A stretch of 64,000 nucleotides of DNA from an uncultured Pseudodesulfovibrio sp. (lineage in GTDB: Bacteria; Desulfobacterota; Desulfovibrionia; Desulfovibrionales; Desulfovibrionaceae). The position numbers and the translations under genes were made by a program. The notes beneath the pieces were generated by a model. The model was not told the DNA's origin and searched no databases. It worked only from the letters and a program-made list of their open reading frames with translations. The stretch is taken from the NCBI RefSeq assembly GCF_963664965.1, contig NZ_OY761823.1, positions 2,622,001 through 2,686,000 of the forward strand. The letters run 5' to 3'. Shown here piece by piece: positions 47,117-57,143 of the stretch (positions are counted from its first letter, which is position 1; each line of letters starts with the position of its first letter).

Positions 47117-48307
47117 ATGCTCAATTTTCAATACTACATGCCGACCCGTGTCATCTTCGGACCGGACACTCTCGATCAACTCGGCGACACGCCGCACCTG
47201 CCCCGCGGCTCCAAGGCCATGATCGTCATCGGCGAATCCGGCGTCATGCTCAAACTCGGTTATCTTGCCCGCGTTCAGAGCCTGTTGTCCAAGCAGGATG
47301 TTCAGACCATCGTCTACGACAAAATCCGCCCCAATCCGGAATCCGACTACATTGATGAAGCTGCCGCCATCTGTCGCGACAGCGATGTCGATTTTGTCAT
47401 CGGCCTCGGCGGAGGCTCCACCATTGACTCCGCAAAAGCCATCGCCGTTCTGGCCACCAACACCGGAAAGTACTGGGACTACATGCAGAGCGGCAGCGGT
47501 GGTGGACAGGCGCCCGAAAAGGCAGCCCTGCCCATCGTTGCCATTCCGACCACAGCAGGTACTGGCACTGAAGCCGATCCATGGACCGTCATCACCAAAT
47601 CCGGTTCCAACGAAAAGATCGGCTGGGGCAACGACGACACATTCCCCCATCTGTCCATCGTGGACCCGAAACTCATGCTTTCGGTCCCCTCGAAACAGAC
47701 TGCGTACACGGGCATGGACGCCTTTTTCCATGCCGTTGAAGCCTACCTCGCAACCTGCCGCCAGCCCGCAAGCGACATGCTCGCCCTTGAAGCGGTCCAC
47801 CTCATCGCGCACACCCTACCCGAGGCGGTTGCCGATGGTGACAATCTTGAAGCGCGCACGGTCATGGCATGGGCCTCTTCCGCAGCAGGTCTGTGTGAAT
47901 CATATTCGTCCTGCATTTCACACCATTCTCTGGAACATGCGCTGTCCGCTTTCCATCCGGACCTGCCGCATGGTGCCGGACTGGTGATGCTCTCCAAGGC
48001 CTACTTCGCCTTTCTTGCGGCCATGGGTGAAGAACGTCTCGGCGACCTCGCGCTTGCCATGGGCGACACGCTGGAAGAGGAAGTTGAAGAAGAAATCAAC
48101 GGACTGGCCTTCATCGATGCTCTGGACAAACTCATCACAGAGGTCGGTCTGGCTGACGAAAAGCTCTCCGACTACGGCGTAACCCGTGAGGAGATTCCGA
48201 CACTGGCTGAAAACGCAATCACGACGATGGGAAAACTTTTCGACGTAACGCCGATCAGCATGTCCATCGAAGATGTCATAGCCATTTTCGAAGAAGCATA
48301 CGAATAG
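47117..48307 (+). CDS. Iron-containing alcohol dehydrogenase
   Basis: A 396-residue NAD(P)- and metal-dependent alcohol dehydrogenase of the Fe-ADH family. Nucleotide-binding GLGGGSTIDSAKAIAVL is near residue 95, followed by TTAGTGTEAD and the metal-ligand regions TGMDAFFHAVEAYLA and CISHHSLEHALSAFHPDLPHG. The ATG at 47117 has AGGAG 6 bases upstream; the same frame runs on into dsbD but is not real there. Substrate (ethanol, butanol or other) is not readable. A strong terminator follows. Confidence 0.94.
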   Translation: MLNFQYYMPTRVIFGPDTLDQLGDTPHLPRGSKAMIVIGESGVMLKLGYLARVQSLLSKQDVQTIVYDKIRPNPESDYIDEAAAICRDSDVDFVIGLGGGSTIDSAKAIAVLATNTGKYWDYMQSGSGGGQAPEKAALPIVAIPTTAGTGTEADPWTVITKSGSNEKIGWGNDDTFPHLSIVDPKLMLSVPSKQTAYTGMDAFFHAVEAYLATCRQPASDMLALEAVHLIAHTLPEAVADGDNLEARTVMAWASSAAGLCESYSSCISHHSLEHALSAFHPDLPHGAGLVMLSKAYFAFLAAMGEERLGDLALAMGDTLEEEVEEEINGLAFIDALDKLITEVGLADEKLSDYGVTREEIPTLAENAITTMGKLFDVTPISMSIEDVIAIFEEAYE

Positions 48308-48330
48308 CTCCAAAATCATTCAAAAAAAAC

Positions 48331-48366
48331 AAGGCCGGTGTGTACTGAAATACACACCGGCCTTTT
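48331..48366 (+). terminator. Intrinsic terminator after the alcohol dehydrogenase gene
   Basis: Perfect 14-bp stem AAGGCCGGTGTGTA / TACACACCGGCCTT with a 6-base loop, then TTG. Confidence 0.92.
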
Positions 48367-48435
48367 GTCTTTTTGGTCATTGAACTGCCACACAGGACAT
48401 GCTAGGCAATATTGAAAAACACATGGGAGAAACGC

Positions 48436-48942
48436 ATGTCTGACTCAGAAGCCTACCTCAAGTCCATCACGGATTTCGCCCCGTTGTTCGACAAGGCCGA
48501 CTATGCGGACGGAGAAAGCATCGACGGTTCCAGTGACTTACGCCACTTCATCCCCAAGTTCATTTACTACTCCCCTGCATGGCTTGTCTTTCTCTACAAG
48601 GTCAGGGGAGCATTGGCCAAATTAATGGGCCTTAAACGACCAGACATCCCCAACACACCACCGGCACCGGAAGATGTTTCCTTCACTCCGGGAGACATGT
48701 GCCAAGTTTTTACCGTTACACACGGGAAAGACAACCAATACATAGCTGTGGCGATTGACGACACGCACCTGATTGCGCGCATTCTTGTTGCGGCAGAGCA
48801 ACATGAAACCGGCGTCACTCGATTTCATGTGGGAACCACGGTCGAGCATCAGAACTGGAAAGGTCCCGTTTACATGACTCTGATCAAGCCATTTCATCGC
48901 ATGATAGTACGAAACATGATGGAGGCTGGAGTCAAGCCGTAA
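48436..48942 (+). CDS. DUF2867 domain protein
   Basis: A 168-residue protein of the DUF2867 family. Family-like blocks are SPAWLVFLYKVRGAL near the first third, YIAVAIDDTHLIARILV, and GPVYMTLIKPFHRMIVRNMM at the end. No catalytic motif is evident. The ATG at 48436 has GGAG 7 bases upstream. It is convergent with the M24 peptidase gene, whose stop is 2 bp away. Function is unknown. Confidence 0.8.
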   Translation: MSDSEAYLKSITDFAPLFDKADYADGESIDGSSDLRHFIPKFIYYSPAWLVFLYKVRGALAKLMGLKRPDIPNTPPAPEDVSFTPGDMCQVFTVTHGKDNQYIAVAIDDTHLIARILVAAEQHETGVTRFHVGTTVEHQNWKGPVYMTLIKPFHRMIVRNMMEAGVKP

Positions 48943-48944
48943 GC

Positions 48945-50168
48945 CTACTCCACCGGCACCATTTCATATGAATCGCCGGATATGCATCGAGCACCGTCTT
49001 CGGTGATCTCGAATGTGTTCTCCACGCCGACCATTGCAACCCCGCGTATTCCCTGCTTCGGTTCAATGGCGATCACCATGCCTTTTTCAAGCGGCAGGTC
49101 GAACCCCTTGGCTATCGGAGGAAACTCGTCAATCGTAAGGCCGATTCCGTGCCCGATGAACGGGACCTTGTTTTCACCAAGCCCCATGAATCCCTCAGCA
49201 AAACCGCGACTGTCAGCCTGTTCAATACAATAGGCATACAGTTCCGCAGGCGTCACACCGGGCTTTGCGTTATCACACACCCAGTTCTGCATCTCGATAC
49301 AAAAATCATGCGCCTTGCGAACGGCATCGGGAATATTTGCGTCTGGACCGGCAAAATAGGCCTGCGTTTTATCGGTATGATATCCCTCAAGCTGGAACCC
49401 GATATCGAGCATGAGCGGCTCACCTTCTTTCCACACTTTACCGGCATTCCCCATCAGCGCAGAGCCGGGATGCTCTCCGCGCAACCCGAGCGGCCCGTTG
49501 AATGCGCTCGGATAATTTCCGGAATCCCCTGCCGCCACATGGCCGAGAAACGCCTCTTCTCCATGCGCTTGCATTCGCAGAATCCCCATATGCCCTTCGG
49601 CAAAAAAGACTTCCCATGCCTTGTGGGAAATTTCCCGCTCGGTCATGCCTGGATGCAGATGTTTTGGAAGAATGCTGTATAAACAGCGATGGTGCTTCTC
49701 GCCGCAACGCCGCAGGATATCGAGTTCGAATTCGGATTTGACCATTTTCGCCAATGCCACGGCGTGATCCCCCGGCATAATGGAATATCCCTTGAGCTTG
49801 GCTTCAAGCATCTTCCCCAACTGCCACGTCAATCCGTTCATGACTGCGGCAATAGTTGGGGTGAACGGACTGCCGACCTCGGCACAAAGCGGTGCCAATT
49901 CGGAATAGGACTTGAAAGGCAGAACATGCTTGATTCCCGACTCCAGACGCGCCCTGTTCACTCCCTTGCGAATCAGGAGGACCGGATCGCCGGAAAGAGG
50001 CAACCAAAGGACGCCTTGACCGAAGGTTCCGGTAAGATAATAAATATTCAAGCGCGAAAAAACGAGTATGCCGCCCGCCTCTGGAGCAACAGTCTGCAAA
50101 TGACGCCTCACCGCGTCATGGCGGCGGGCAAGTTCTTCGACAGGGATATTTGCGATGGCTTCGAACAT
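48945..50168 (-). CDS. M24-family aminopeptidase (Xaa-Pro type)
   Basis: A 407-residue pita-bread metallopeptidase with an N-terminal creatinase-like domain (NIYYLTGTFGQGVLWLP) and a C-terminal catalytic domain. All five expected metal ligands are visible: the Asp pair in MLDIGFQLEGYHTDKTQ, His in FIGHGIGL, Glu in AIEPKQG and Glu in VENTFEIT. It probably removes N-terminal residues before proline, or acts on small substrates. The ATG at 50168 has GGAGG 8 bases upstream. Divergent from the CoA-binding gene. Confidence 0.9.
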   Translation of the reverse strand: MFEAIANIPVEELARRHDAVRRHLQTVAPEAGGILVFSRLNIYYLTGTFGQGVLWLPLSGDPVLLIRKGVNRARLESGIKHVLPFKSYSELAPLCAEVGSPFTPTIAAVMNGLTWQLGKMLEAKLKGYSIMPGDHAVALAKMVKSEFELDILRRCGEKHHRCLYSILPKHLHPGMTEREISHKAWEVFFAEGHMGILRMQAHGEEAFLGHVAAGDSGNYPSAFNGPLGLRGEHPGSALMGNAGKVWKEGEPLMLDIGFQLEGYHTDKTQAYFAGPDANIPDAVRKAHDFCIEMQNWVCDNAKPGVTPAELYAYCIEQADSRGFAEGFMGLGENKVPFIGHGIGLTIDEFPPIAKGFDLPLEKGMVIAIEPKQGIRGVAMVGVENTFEITEDGARCISGDSYEMVPVE

Positions 50169-50251
50169 GGGAGATCCTCCGTATTTAACAACTAGGCAAC
50201 CAGAGTATATTGCTGTACAAGGGCATTCCAACTCAATGAGGTACTATTTTC

Positions 50252-50671
50252 ATGCTGTATAACGATAAAGAGCTAGCCGCCCTCCTTTCAGAGGTCAAGA
50301 CCATTGCGATTATCGGTGCCGTGGACAAACCGACCCGCCCGGTGGACGGCGTTGCCCGCGAAATGATGTCCATGGGCTTCAAGATCATCCCGGTCCATCC
50401 GGCCCGAAGTGATGTATGGGGCTTGAAAACCTACAAATCGGTGGACCAGATCACTGAACAGGTGGACATCGTCGACCTGTTCCGCAACGGGAAGTTCTGC
50501 CCGGATCACGCTCGTGAAGTTCTGAAAATGGACCCTTTGCCAAAATTTTTCTGGATGCAGGAAGGCGTCTTCAGCCCGGAAGCCCGCGAAATCCTCAAGG
50601 ACAGCGGCATCATGGTTATTGAAAATCGCTGTCTCAAAGTTGAACTGAAACGTCTGGGGGTTTCCCGATGA
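50252..50671 (+). CDS. CoA-binding (YccU-type) domain protein
   Basis: A 139-residue Rossmann-fold CoA-binding protein: KTIAIIGAVDKPTRPVDGVA, GFKIIPVHPARSDVWG, DIVDLFR and VIENRCLKVE are the standard blocks. Relatives are small stand-alone CoA-binding proteins of unknown role. It ends in ATGA, overlapping the YkgJ-type gene by 4 bp, and the DnaJ-like gene follows, so the three form one operon. Confidence 0.9.
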   Translation: MLYNDKELAALLSEVKTIAIIGAVDKPTRPVDGVAREMMSMGFKIIPVHPARSDVWGLKTYKSVDQITEQVDIVDLFRNGKFCPDHAREVLKMDPLPKFFWMQEGVFSPEAREILKDSGIMVIENRCLKVELKRLGVSR

Positions 50672-51105
50672 GTATTGTTGCATTTGAATGCCGGATGTGC
50701 GGCCACTGCTGCCACGGCAAGGGCGGTATTGTCATGACCGAAAAGGATCAAGCACGCCTTGCGGCCCACCTCGACATCAGCGTTGGCGAACTTGTCGAAA
50801 AATATACTGAAGAACGCGGCGGCAAGCTGCATTTGATCGTCAATGAAGAGGAATACTGCATCTTTTACAAGGAAGGGTGCGGCGTTCACCCCGGCAGACC
50901 CGACGTCTGTAGGGCATGGCCCTATTTCCGTGGGAATCTCGTCGACGAGATGAGCTGGGAAATGATTCAGGAGTATTGCCCCGGCGTCAATCCGGAAGCC
51001 GGACACAAGGAATTTGTCCGACAGGGAAAGCAGTATTTGCGTGATGAAGATCTTTTGCGGTATGATCCCGATTCATCTCCCAATGCCCTGATTTCCGACG
51101 ACTGA
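50668..51105 (+). CDS. YkgJ-family cysteine cluster protein
   Basis: A 145-residue protein of the YkgJ/UPF0153 family. Eight-cysteine metal-binding pattern parts are [14 protein letters not shown] at the N-terminus and [20 protein letters not shown] in the second half. The family is thought to bind zinc or an iron-sulfur cluster; function is unknown. It overlaps the upstream CoA-binding gene by 4 bp and precedes the DnaJ-like gene by 17 bp. Confidence 0.9.
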   Translation: MSIVAFECRMCGHCCHGKGGIVMTEKDQARLAAHLDISVGELVEKYTEERGGKLHLIVNEEEYCIFYKEGCGVHPGRPDVCRAWPYFRGNLVDEMSWEMIQEYCPGVNPEAGHKEFVRQGKQYLRDEDLLRYDPDSSPNALISDD

Positions 51106-51122
51106 TACAAGAAGGCGCGCAC

Positions 51123-51902
51123 ATGACACTTCAGGAATGCCTCAACATACTCAAGCTCCCCAAAGGAGCGGGATTGGATGATGTCAAATCCGCATTCCGT
51201 CAACTCGCTTTCAAGTATCACCCGGACCTGAACACATCGCCTGAGGCAGGCCCCAAGTTCCGGCAGATCAACGAAGCCTATGTCACGGCCAAGGACCTGC
51301 TCCGCAAAAACGGAGCAGGCAAAACAACACAATCGACCACGGCAAGCGATGGCCCGAAGGCCAGCCGCAAACAGGGAGCACGTGCATACGCCCGTCAACA
51401 GAAGACACGCCCGCACGCTCACAAAACGCATCGCTCCACACGCTCGAAACAGCAAAGCTACTATTACAAGGAAGAAGATGTCCTGAAGGACATTCTGAAC
51501 GACCCCTTTGCCAAGAAGGTCTTTGAAGACATCTATAGTCAGATCAGAAAAGAGCAGCCCGGATACAAGGGGCCACTCGAACTGAAGAAAAAAAAGCTCC
51601 AACTCCACTGGGGTGACCGCACACTCAACCTGGACTTTTCAAAAGGGATCAAAGGCTCCATCAAATCCTGGTTTACCGGACAGATGGATCATGAGCAGGT
51701 CGTTTACTTCCCTGCACAGCACCTGCTCCCTGGACGGAAAATCCGCATCACGGTCGAGCAAAGCTTTTCCAAAGGCCCCAAGACCATTGAAGTGACGCTT
51801 CCCGGCGATTTCGTCGTCGGACGACCAATCAGACTCAAAGGGCTTGGAAGAAAACTCGGCCCTCTGACTGGCGACCTGCTACTGAAAATATTCGCGAAAT
51901 AA
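51123..51902 (+). CDS. DnaJ-like (J-domain) protein
   Basis: A 259-residue J-domain protein without the zinc-finger domain. The N-terminal J domain (about 1-65) has the HPD motif ([12 protein letters not shown]). A basic, low-complexity linker follows (about 68-120), and the C-terminal half ends in [20 protein letters not shown], similar to the DnaJ C-terminal substrate domain. It is probably a specialised Hsp70 partner. Its stop abuts the stop of a small convergent gene with no space between them. Confidence 0.88.
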   Translation: MTLQECLNILKLPKGAGLDDVKSAFRQLAFKYHPDLNTSPEAGPKFRQINEAYVTAKDLLRKNGAGKTTQSTTASDGPKASRKQGARAYARQQKTRPHAHKTHRSTRSKQQSYYYKEEDVLKDILNDPFAKKVFEDIYSQIRKEQPGYKGPLELKKKKLQLHWGDRTLNLDFSKGIKGSIKSWFTGQMDHEQVVYFPAQHLLPGRKIRITVEQSFSKGPKTIEVTLPGDFVVGRPIRLKGLGRKLGPLTGDLLLKIFAK

Positions 51903-52067
51903 TCACCAGAAACGAACTTTCTTTACAGCATCCGGCTCCTTGAACCGATCTGCCTTTGCCCGTCTGCGTACCATGCCCGGACCATGCTCCGCATTACAGA
52001 TCAATACCGTGACAGCCAGACAGACCGCCAGCATACCAAAACCAATACAACCGGCTTCAATCAACAT
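51903..52067 (-). CDS. Small 54-residue membrane protein
   Basis: Starts MLIEAGCIGFGMLAVCL and ends EPDAVKKVRFW. Residues 5-24 form one hydrophobic helix with three Cys, followed by a basic, arginine-rich tail (MVRRRAKADRFK). An excellent AGGAGG lies 7 bases before the ATG at 52067. The frame continues upstream to 52121, but the ribosome site clearly marks this start. I do not recognise the family. It converges on the DnaJ-like gene and diverges from hisH. Confidence 0.7.
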   Translation of the reverse strand: MLIEAGCIGFGMLAVCLAVTVLICNAEHGPGMVRRRAKADRFKEPDAVKKVRFW

Positions 52068-52172
52068 ACGATTCCTCCTGGTTACACAGCTCTTTTCAAG
52101 CTCCATGCCAACCGCGAACATTCAACAATTCAACAGGTTGCCAGACTCTGCCATGGAGAATTGAAGCAATTG

Positions 52173-52224
52173 TTTACAATTTTGAAATGAAATCAAGCAA
52201 TTATACATTTTTGCAAATTGTAAA
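52173..52224. promoter_or_regulatory. Spaced inverted repeat upstream of hisH
   Basis: Perfect 10-bp arms TTTACAATTT (52173-52182) and AAATTGTAAA (52215-52224), 32 bases apart, in an AT-rich region 70-120 bp before hisH. This may be a pair of operator half-sites; no known regulator is assigned. Confidence 0.35.
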
Positions 52225-52292
52225 AAACTCCTTGTTTTCCGCACCGTTTTTTACTAGTCGCTAGAATTAAGAAATACTTACCGGAGGAACGC

Positions 52293-52934
52293 ATGCTCGC
52301 CATTTTCGACTACAAAGCGGGAAACCAAACCAGTGTTCACCGAGCCCTTGAACATCTGGGAATTCCGAATGAAATCACCAACGCTCCAGAAAAGCTTGAT
52401 AAGGCCGACGGCATTATCTTTCCTGGTGTTGGAGCTGCGGGACAAGCTATGGACGAACTCCACTCAGCCGGACTGGACGACGTCATAAAAGGTCTCATCT
52501 GGCAAAAGAAGCCGGTACTCGGTATCTGCGTCGGTTGCCAGATATTGCTGGATTACAGTGAAGAAAACGACACCAAGGCTCTTGAAGTGATCCCTGGAGA
52601 ATGTCGACTCTTCAACCCTTCATGGGTTGATTATGAAAATATAACCATCCGAGTCCCGCACATGGGATGGAATCAGGTGGAGCTCAAGCAGGAATGTGAA
52701 CTGCTCGCCGGCATTGATCCGGATGCGGACTTCTATTTTGTCCACAGCTACTTCCCTGCCCCCAAGGACGAATTTGTTATCGCGACGACCCGTTACGGAA
52801 TAGATTTCTGTTCGATTCATGGCCGTCCGGGTCTATGGGCAGTCCAGTTCCATCCGGAAAAAAGTGGACGTCCCGGCCTGAAACTGCTCAAAAACTTCCA
52901 CAACTACTGTCTGGAGGTCGCCGATGCTCAGTAA
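52293..52934 (+). CDS. hisH: Imidazole glycerol phosphate synthase glutaminase subunit HisH
   Basis: Supplies ammonia from glutamine to HisF in histidine synthesis. The 213-residue product has the nucleophile Cys at 79 ([11 protein letters not shown]), His187 and Glu189 of the triad (QFHPEKSG), and [21 protein letters not shown] has Cys where GICLGMQ is more usual. The ATG at 52293 has GGAGG 5-6 bases upstream. The end overlaps hisF by 11 bp, so the two subunits are coupled. Confidence 0.94.
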   Translation: MLAIFDYKAGNQTSVHRALEHLGIPNEITNAPEKLDKADGIIFPGVGAAGQAMDELHSAGLDDVIKGLIWQKKPVLGICVGCQILLDYSEENDTKALEVIPGECRLFNPSWVDYENITIRVPHMGWNQVELKQECELLAGIDPDADFYFVHSYFPAPKDEFVIATTRYGIDFCSIHGRPGLWAVQFHPEKSGRPGLKLLKNFHNYCLEVADAQ

Positions 52935-53703
52935 ACGCATCATTCCCTGCCTCGATGTCCGCAACGGTCGCCTGACCAAGGGGATCAAATTCAAGGACAA
53001 TGTTGACATCGGCGATCCTGTTGAGACCGCAAAGAAATACTATGAAGAAGGCGCGGACGAAATCGTATTTTACGACATCACCGCATCCCATGAAGCTCGC
53101 GGTATTTTCCTTGATGTAGTCGAGAAAGTCGCCTCACAGATATTCATCCCCTTCTCTGTCGGCGGCGGAATCAATACTGTCGACGACATGCGTGATGTCC
53201 TCTTGGCTGGCGCGGAAAAAGTCTCGGTCAACTCCGGCGCGGTCAAGAATCCCGATATCATCAGTGAAGGCGCAGTCCGCTTCGGATCGCAATGCGTCGT
53301 CCTCGGCATGGATGTCAAACGCGTGGATAAATCTGAACAGATTCCTTCCGGATTTGAAATCGTCATCCATGGCGGACGCAAATTCATGGGACTGGACGCC
53401 ATTGAATGGGCCAAAACAGGCGAGGCGCTGGGCGCAGGTGAAATCTGCCTCAACTCCATCGACGCCGATGGTGTAAAAAACGGCTATGATCTGGAACTGA
53501 CCAGATTGGTCGCCGAATCCGTTACCATCCCGGTCATCGCTTCGGGTGGAGCGGGTTCCCCCCAGCACATGGTGGATGCGGTCACAGAAGGACGAGCAAC
53601 GGCAGCCCTCATCGCCTCCATCGTTCATTATGGTGAATACACCATTCCTGAACTGAAAGAGTACATGAAGAACGCCGGAGTCCAGATTCGCTCTGTCTGG
53701 TAA
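52924..53703 (+). CDS. hisF: Imidazole glycerol phosphate synthase cyclase subunit HisF
   Basis: Closes the imidazole ring to give IGP and AICAR. The 259-residue TIM barrel has catalytic Asp11 ([16 protein letters not shown]) and Asp130 (VLGMDVKR), [21 protein letters not shown] and [17 protein letters not shown]. Some blocks differ from the usual ones (RNGRLTKG rather than DGRVVKG), but catalytic positions are kept. No other his genes are nearby. A bidirectional terminator follows. Confidence 0.94.
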   Translation: MLSKRIIPCLDVRNGRLTKGIKFKDNVDIGDPVETAKKYYEEGADEIVFYDITASHEARGIFLDVVEKVASQIFIPFSVGGGINTVDDMRDVLLAGAEKVSVNSGAVKNPDIISEGAVRFGSQCVVLGMDVKRVDKSEQIPSGFEIVIHGGRKFMGLDAIEWAKTGEALGAGEICLNSIDADGVKNGYDLELTRLVAESVTIPVIASGGAGSPQHMVDAVTEGRATAALIASIVHYGEYTIPELKEYMKNAGVQIRSVW

Positions 53704-53726
53704 CCATCCAATATAAAAAAAACAAA

Positions 53727-53757
53727 AAGGCCGCTGTCCATGTGAACAGCGGCCTTT
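53727..53757. terminator. Bidirectional terminator between hisF and moaC
   Basis: Perfect 11-bp stem AAGGCCGCTGT / ACAGCGGCCTT with an 8-base loop; A-rich on the left and T-rich on the right, so it can serve both convergent units. Confidence 0.9.
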
Positions 53758-53775
53758 ATTCATATCAGCAACAAA

Positions 53776-54255
53776 TTACTCGGCTCGAAAGGTTCCACTT
53801 TTGCCGCCACTCTTGAACATGAGTCGGCAGTCGTCAATAACGACATCTTTCTGAACCGCTTTGCACATATCGTAAATAGTGGCGGCCGCGACCTGTGCGC
53901 CGATCAGCGCTTCCATTTCGACGCCGGTCTTGTAATCGGTTCGAACTTCACATTCAAGTTCAATGACCGCTTCCGCTTCACGCACGTTGAAACGGATATC
54001 AACGTAGCTGATGGGAAGCGGATGACACATGGGGATAAGGTCGGCAGTACGCTTGGCAGCCTGAATGCCCGCAATCTTCGCAGTCGTCAGGACATCGCCC
54101 TTGGGCAGGGCATTCTCCAAAAGCAAGGACAGTGTTTTCGGCGCAAGGCGTACCAGACAATGCACAATGGCCGTCCGCTTGGTGTTGCCCTTTTCCGAAA
54201 CATCTACCATCCGGGCATTACCGTCCTCATCCATATGTGAAAATGCGTCTGCCAC
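53776..54255 (-). CDS. moaC: Cyclic pyranopterin monophosphate synthase MoaC
   Basis: Second enzyme of molybdenum-cofactor synthesis, making cPMP from the MoaA product. The 159-residue length is typical and MoaC blocks are all present: [56 protein letters not shown]. In a sulfate reducer it would feed formate dehydrogenases and similar enzymes. It starts one base after the dnaJ stop and ends the DUF4340-rpoZ-dnaJ-moaC run. Confidence 0.95.
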   Translation of the reverse strand: MADAFSHMDEDGNARMVDVSEKGNTKRTAIVHCLVRLAPKTLSLLLENALPKGDVLTTAKIAGIQAAKRTADLIPMCHPLPISYVDIRFNVREAEAVIELECEVRTDYKTGVEMEALIGAQVAAATIYDMCKAVQKDVVIDDCRLMFKSGGKSGTFRAE

Positions 54256-54256
54256 G

Positions 54257-55378
54257 TTACTCTCCCATGACCTTGTCTTTGGCCTTCTTGAAAAAGCCCT
54301 TGGCCTTGGTCGTTAATTTGCCAGCCTCGATTTCTGCGAATTCCGCAAGCAATTCTTCCTGTCGCTTGTTGAGATGCGTCGGAGTCTTGACCGACACTTC
54401 AACCAGCAAATCTCCCTTGTGAGCACTTCCGAGATGCGGCAATCCAAGACCTCGCAAACGGAAGACTTCGCCACTCTGTGTCCCCTTGGGAATATCCAGG
54501 TTGACCGGATCATCAAGGGTGGGCACTTCCAGACGATGTCCGAGAGCCGCTTCGACAAAGGTAATCTCCCGACGAATAATCAGACTCTGCCCCTGACGCT
54601 CGAACACGGAATCCGGCTCGACATGGATGACGACATACAAATCACCGGGAGGCCCGCCGTTCGTGCCCCCTTCTCCTTCACCTCGCAGGCGAAGTCGGGA
54701 ATTGTTGTCCACACCGGCAGGGATACGGACCTTGAGGTCCTTGTCACGAATAACAGTACCGCGGCCCATGCATTCGGGACACGGGTCGGAAATCATCGAT
54801 CCCGCACCACGACACTGGGGACAAGTCACGGAAATGCGGAAAAATCCCTGCGCCTGCTGAACGGTTCCGGTTCCACCACACTGAGGGCAGACTTCCGGGG
54901 TTGTCCCCGGAGCGGCCCCTGAGCCTTGGCAGTCATCACATTCCTGCTCTACAGGAATGGTGATGTCCACCTCTGCGCCTTTGGCGGCCTCACGGAAAGA
55001 GATATCCAGATTATAGCGAAGGTCAGCCCCCGGCCGAGGGCGGTTTGCACCACCACGTCCACCGGAAGAAAAGCCGAAGACTTCGCCAAAAATATCGCTG
55101 AACGCGCCAAAGATATCTTCGTTGCTGGAGAAGCCGCCTGAAAAGCCGTTACCGTTCAGGCCGTCATGGCCAAATCGATCATAGGTCTGACGCTTTCCAT
55201 CATCACCAAGGACTTCATACGCTTCAGCGGCTTCCTTGAATTTGGATTCCGCATCCGGGTCATCCTGATTACGATCCGGATGAAACTTGAAAGCCAGCTT
55301 GCGATAAGCAGATTTGATTTCGTCCTGGCCAGCCTCTCGAGAGACACCCAGAACTTCATAATAATCGCGTTTGGACAT
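54257..55378 (-). CDS. dnaJ: Chaperone DnaJ
   Basis: Full-length Hsp40 partner of DnaK. The 373-residue product has the J domain with HPD ([11 protein letters not shown]), a Gly/Phe-rich stretch ([11 protein letters not shown]), four CxxCxGxG zinc repeats ([32 protein letters not shown]) and C-terminal substrate domains ending with [15 protein letters not shown]. dnaJ usually pairs with dnaK; here it follows rpoZ by 2 bp and precedes moaC. Confidence 0.97.
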   Translation of the reverse strand: MSKRDYYEVLGVSREAGQDEIKSAYRKLAFKFHPDRNQDDPDAESKFKEAAEAYEVLGDDGKRQTYDRFGHDGLNGNGFSGGFSSNEDIFGAFSDIFGEVFGFSSGGRGGANRPRPGADLRYNLDISFREAAKGAEVDITIPVEQECDDCQGSGAAPGTTPEVCPQCGGTGTVQQAQGFFRISVTCPQCRGAGSMISDPCPECMGRGTVIRDKDLKVRIPAGVDNNSRLRLRGEGEGGTNGGPPGDLYVVIHVEPDSVFERQGQSLIIRREITFVEAALGHRLEVPTLDDPVNLDIPKGTQSGEVFRLRGLGLPHLGSAHKGDLLVEVSVKTPTHLNKRQEELLAEFAEIEAGKLTTKAKGFFKKAKDKVMGE

Positions 55379-55380
55379 GG

Positions 55381-55617
55381 TTATTTAGTGACGTCCTCAG
55401 GAAATTCAACATCGATGTTTGCTTCAGGAATCGGCTGGTCAGGAAGAATCTTGCCTGCTGCGATTTCACGAAGAGAATTTACGATCTCTTTATTCTTGGT
55501 TTCCACCAAAGGCTTGTAACCTTCCCGGTACTGCTTGACGCGCTTGATCCCCATCTGAGTGATAAGAAAGCGGTTGCTCACCTTTTCCAGGCAGTCTTCA
55601 ACGGTAATCCGTGCCAT
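55381..55617 (-). CDS. rpoZ: RNA polymerase omega subunit
   Basis: A 78-residue omega subunit. The start [19 protein letters not shown] and the Lys-rich region after it match the family (ARxTVEDCL, NRFxL). It helps assemble RNA polymerase. It lies between the DUF4340 gene (17 bp upstream) and dnaJ (2 bp downstream). Confidence 0.95.
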   Translation of the reverse strand: MARITVEDCLEKVSNRFLITQMGIKRVKQYREGYKPLVETKNKEIVNSLREIAAGKILPDQPIPEANIDVEFPEDVTK

Positions 55618-55634
55618 GATCTTCTCCTTGAATC

Positions 55635-56972
55635 TTATTGCAGGGACGAACCCTGAACAGGGAACAGTCCCTGTAAATCCTTCAATAGTCTACTTGAAAC
55701 GGGATAGTACATCTGCCCACCATTTTTCATCCAACACTGCCCCTGAGGCAATTTGGGATCGGCATAAAATGTCAGTTCCGTCAATTTTTCCCCATCACTG
55801 TCCACCAACTTGCAATACATCAACTGCACGGCGGAAGCAGGCAGAGAATTCAGAGGCAAAGCCTCAAACTGTAATTCTGTAAATCTCCAAAGCGACATGT
55901 CAATGCCGGGAATATCTTTTTTCGTTCCAAATACCCGCCAACCGGCATCCTTCCGCTCAACGACATACTCTGTTCCACCGTGATTGACGATAAAACGGGC
56001 CACCCGCCCAATGTCAAGCTTCAGCACGGAACGTCCCTGCACATCAAAAGCGCTTTTGACAAGCTGGCCGACACTCTGAGCGTCCAAAAGAAATGGCACA
56101 GTCAACCAAGTTGACTTTCCGAGGTACACATCCGGCTTGTCTTTGACAGTATAAAAATCAACTGTGGCAGGTTCACCTTTCAGATTATCCCAAACCCGGA
56201 GAGTCAACGAAGGAACCCTCTTTTCAGTACTGACCGGCTCCAACAAAAGGCTCCCCGCCTTAAGGAGGGCCAGGGAATGTATGTACAGCTTCAGTTCGGA
56301 ATCAGAGGCAGGCTTGTCTTTCAGGTAACCGGGCAGGGTAAAGAAGTACCCTTCCTTGCGCTTCTCGACAAGCCAGCTGGAACCGAAAGGCTGCACCAAC
56401 TGCACTTTGCAGATTTTCTCCTGGTCGATATCGAAAATCCGTGTATCAAGAAAATCGGTTACAGGTTGATCAAGTTCCGCCAAAACAGCACTGCCAAATT
56501 CGTAGACCAACCCCGGGCTATCTGAATTCCAGCCAAAAACCGTGCCCGCGCTATCTGAAGTCAGCTTGATGACAACAGGTTCATCGGGTTTTGTGTCGAA
56601 TCGAATGACGACCTTGAAATCCGGCACATCCAACCCGTATTCTTCCGGCCCCCCCTTATCAAAACCACCGATCGACCGATAAGGCGAAAGGGTCTCGATA
56701 CGAGAAAGGTACGCAACGACATTATCAGAAATGACGCGTGCATTGATATTCCAGGAAGCTCCCGGCACCTGCGCCTTCCAACCGCCATCGGTCAAGCGCA
56801 AGACATACGCCCCCTGCCGCCCTTGAACGGAGATGGCTCTGACATCGTCAAAGGACCGTGACAACCACCGGCTGTCACTGAAATCAACTGTATTTAATGA
56901 AGTGTACCACAGTCCGGCTCCGACCAATCCGGCAAACAGAACAATGGTGACAGCAATGAAAAATCGCTTCAA
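55635..56972 (-). CDS. DUF4340 domain membrane-anchored protein
   Basis: A 445-residue protein with one N-terminal membrane helix ([20 protein letters not shown]) and a long periplasmic part of the DUF4340 type ([48 protein letters not shown] split by family spacing). The start is a TTG at 56972: GGAGG lies 8 bases upstream and no ATG is in frame nearby. DUF4340 genes usually sit with a GldG-like ABC transporter; none is here. Function unknown. Confidence 0.8.
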   Translation of the reverse strand: MKRFFIAVTIVLFAGLVGAGLWYTSLNTVDFSDSRWLSRSFDDVRAISVQGRQGAYVLRLTDGGWKAQVPGASWNINARVISDNVVAYLSRIETLSPYRSIGGFDKGGPEEYGLDVPDFKVVIRFDTKPDEPVVIKLTSDSAGTVFGWNSDSPGLVYEFGSAVLAELDQPVTDFLDTRIFDIDQEKICKVQLVQPFGSSWLVEKRKEGYFFTLPGYLKDKPASDSELKLYIHSLALLKAGSLLLEPVSTEKRVPSLTLRVWDNLKGEPATVDFYTVKDKPDVYLGKSTWLTVPFLLDAQSVGQLVKSAFDVQGRSVLKLDIGRVARFIVNHGGTEYVVERKDAGWRVFGTKKDIPGIDMSLWRFTELQFEALPLNSLPASAVQLMYCKLVDSDGEKLTELTFYADPKLPQGQCWMKNGGQMYYPVSSRLLKDLQGLFPVQGSSLQ

Positions 56973-57143
56973 AAAGCATCCCTCCAAACGGGTGCAAACT
57001 CATCATCTGCAAATCCAAAGGCACCGGACCCATCGACGAAGCGAATAAATTTGCCCCATCAACACTTGCAAGTCAAGCAGGAATCATCTATCAGCGAACC
57101 TGCTAGATTGGGCATAACAAAAAACCACGCATAAGAGAAATAT

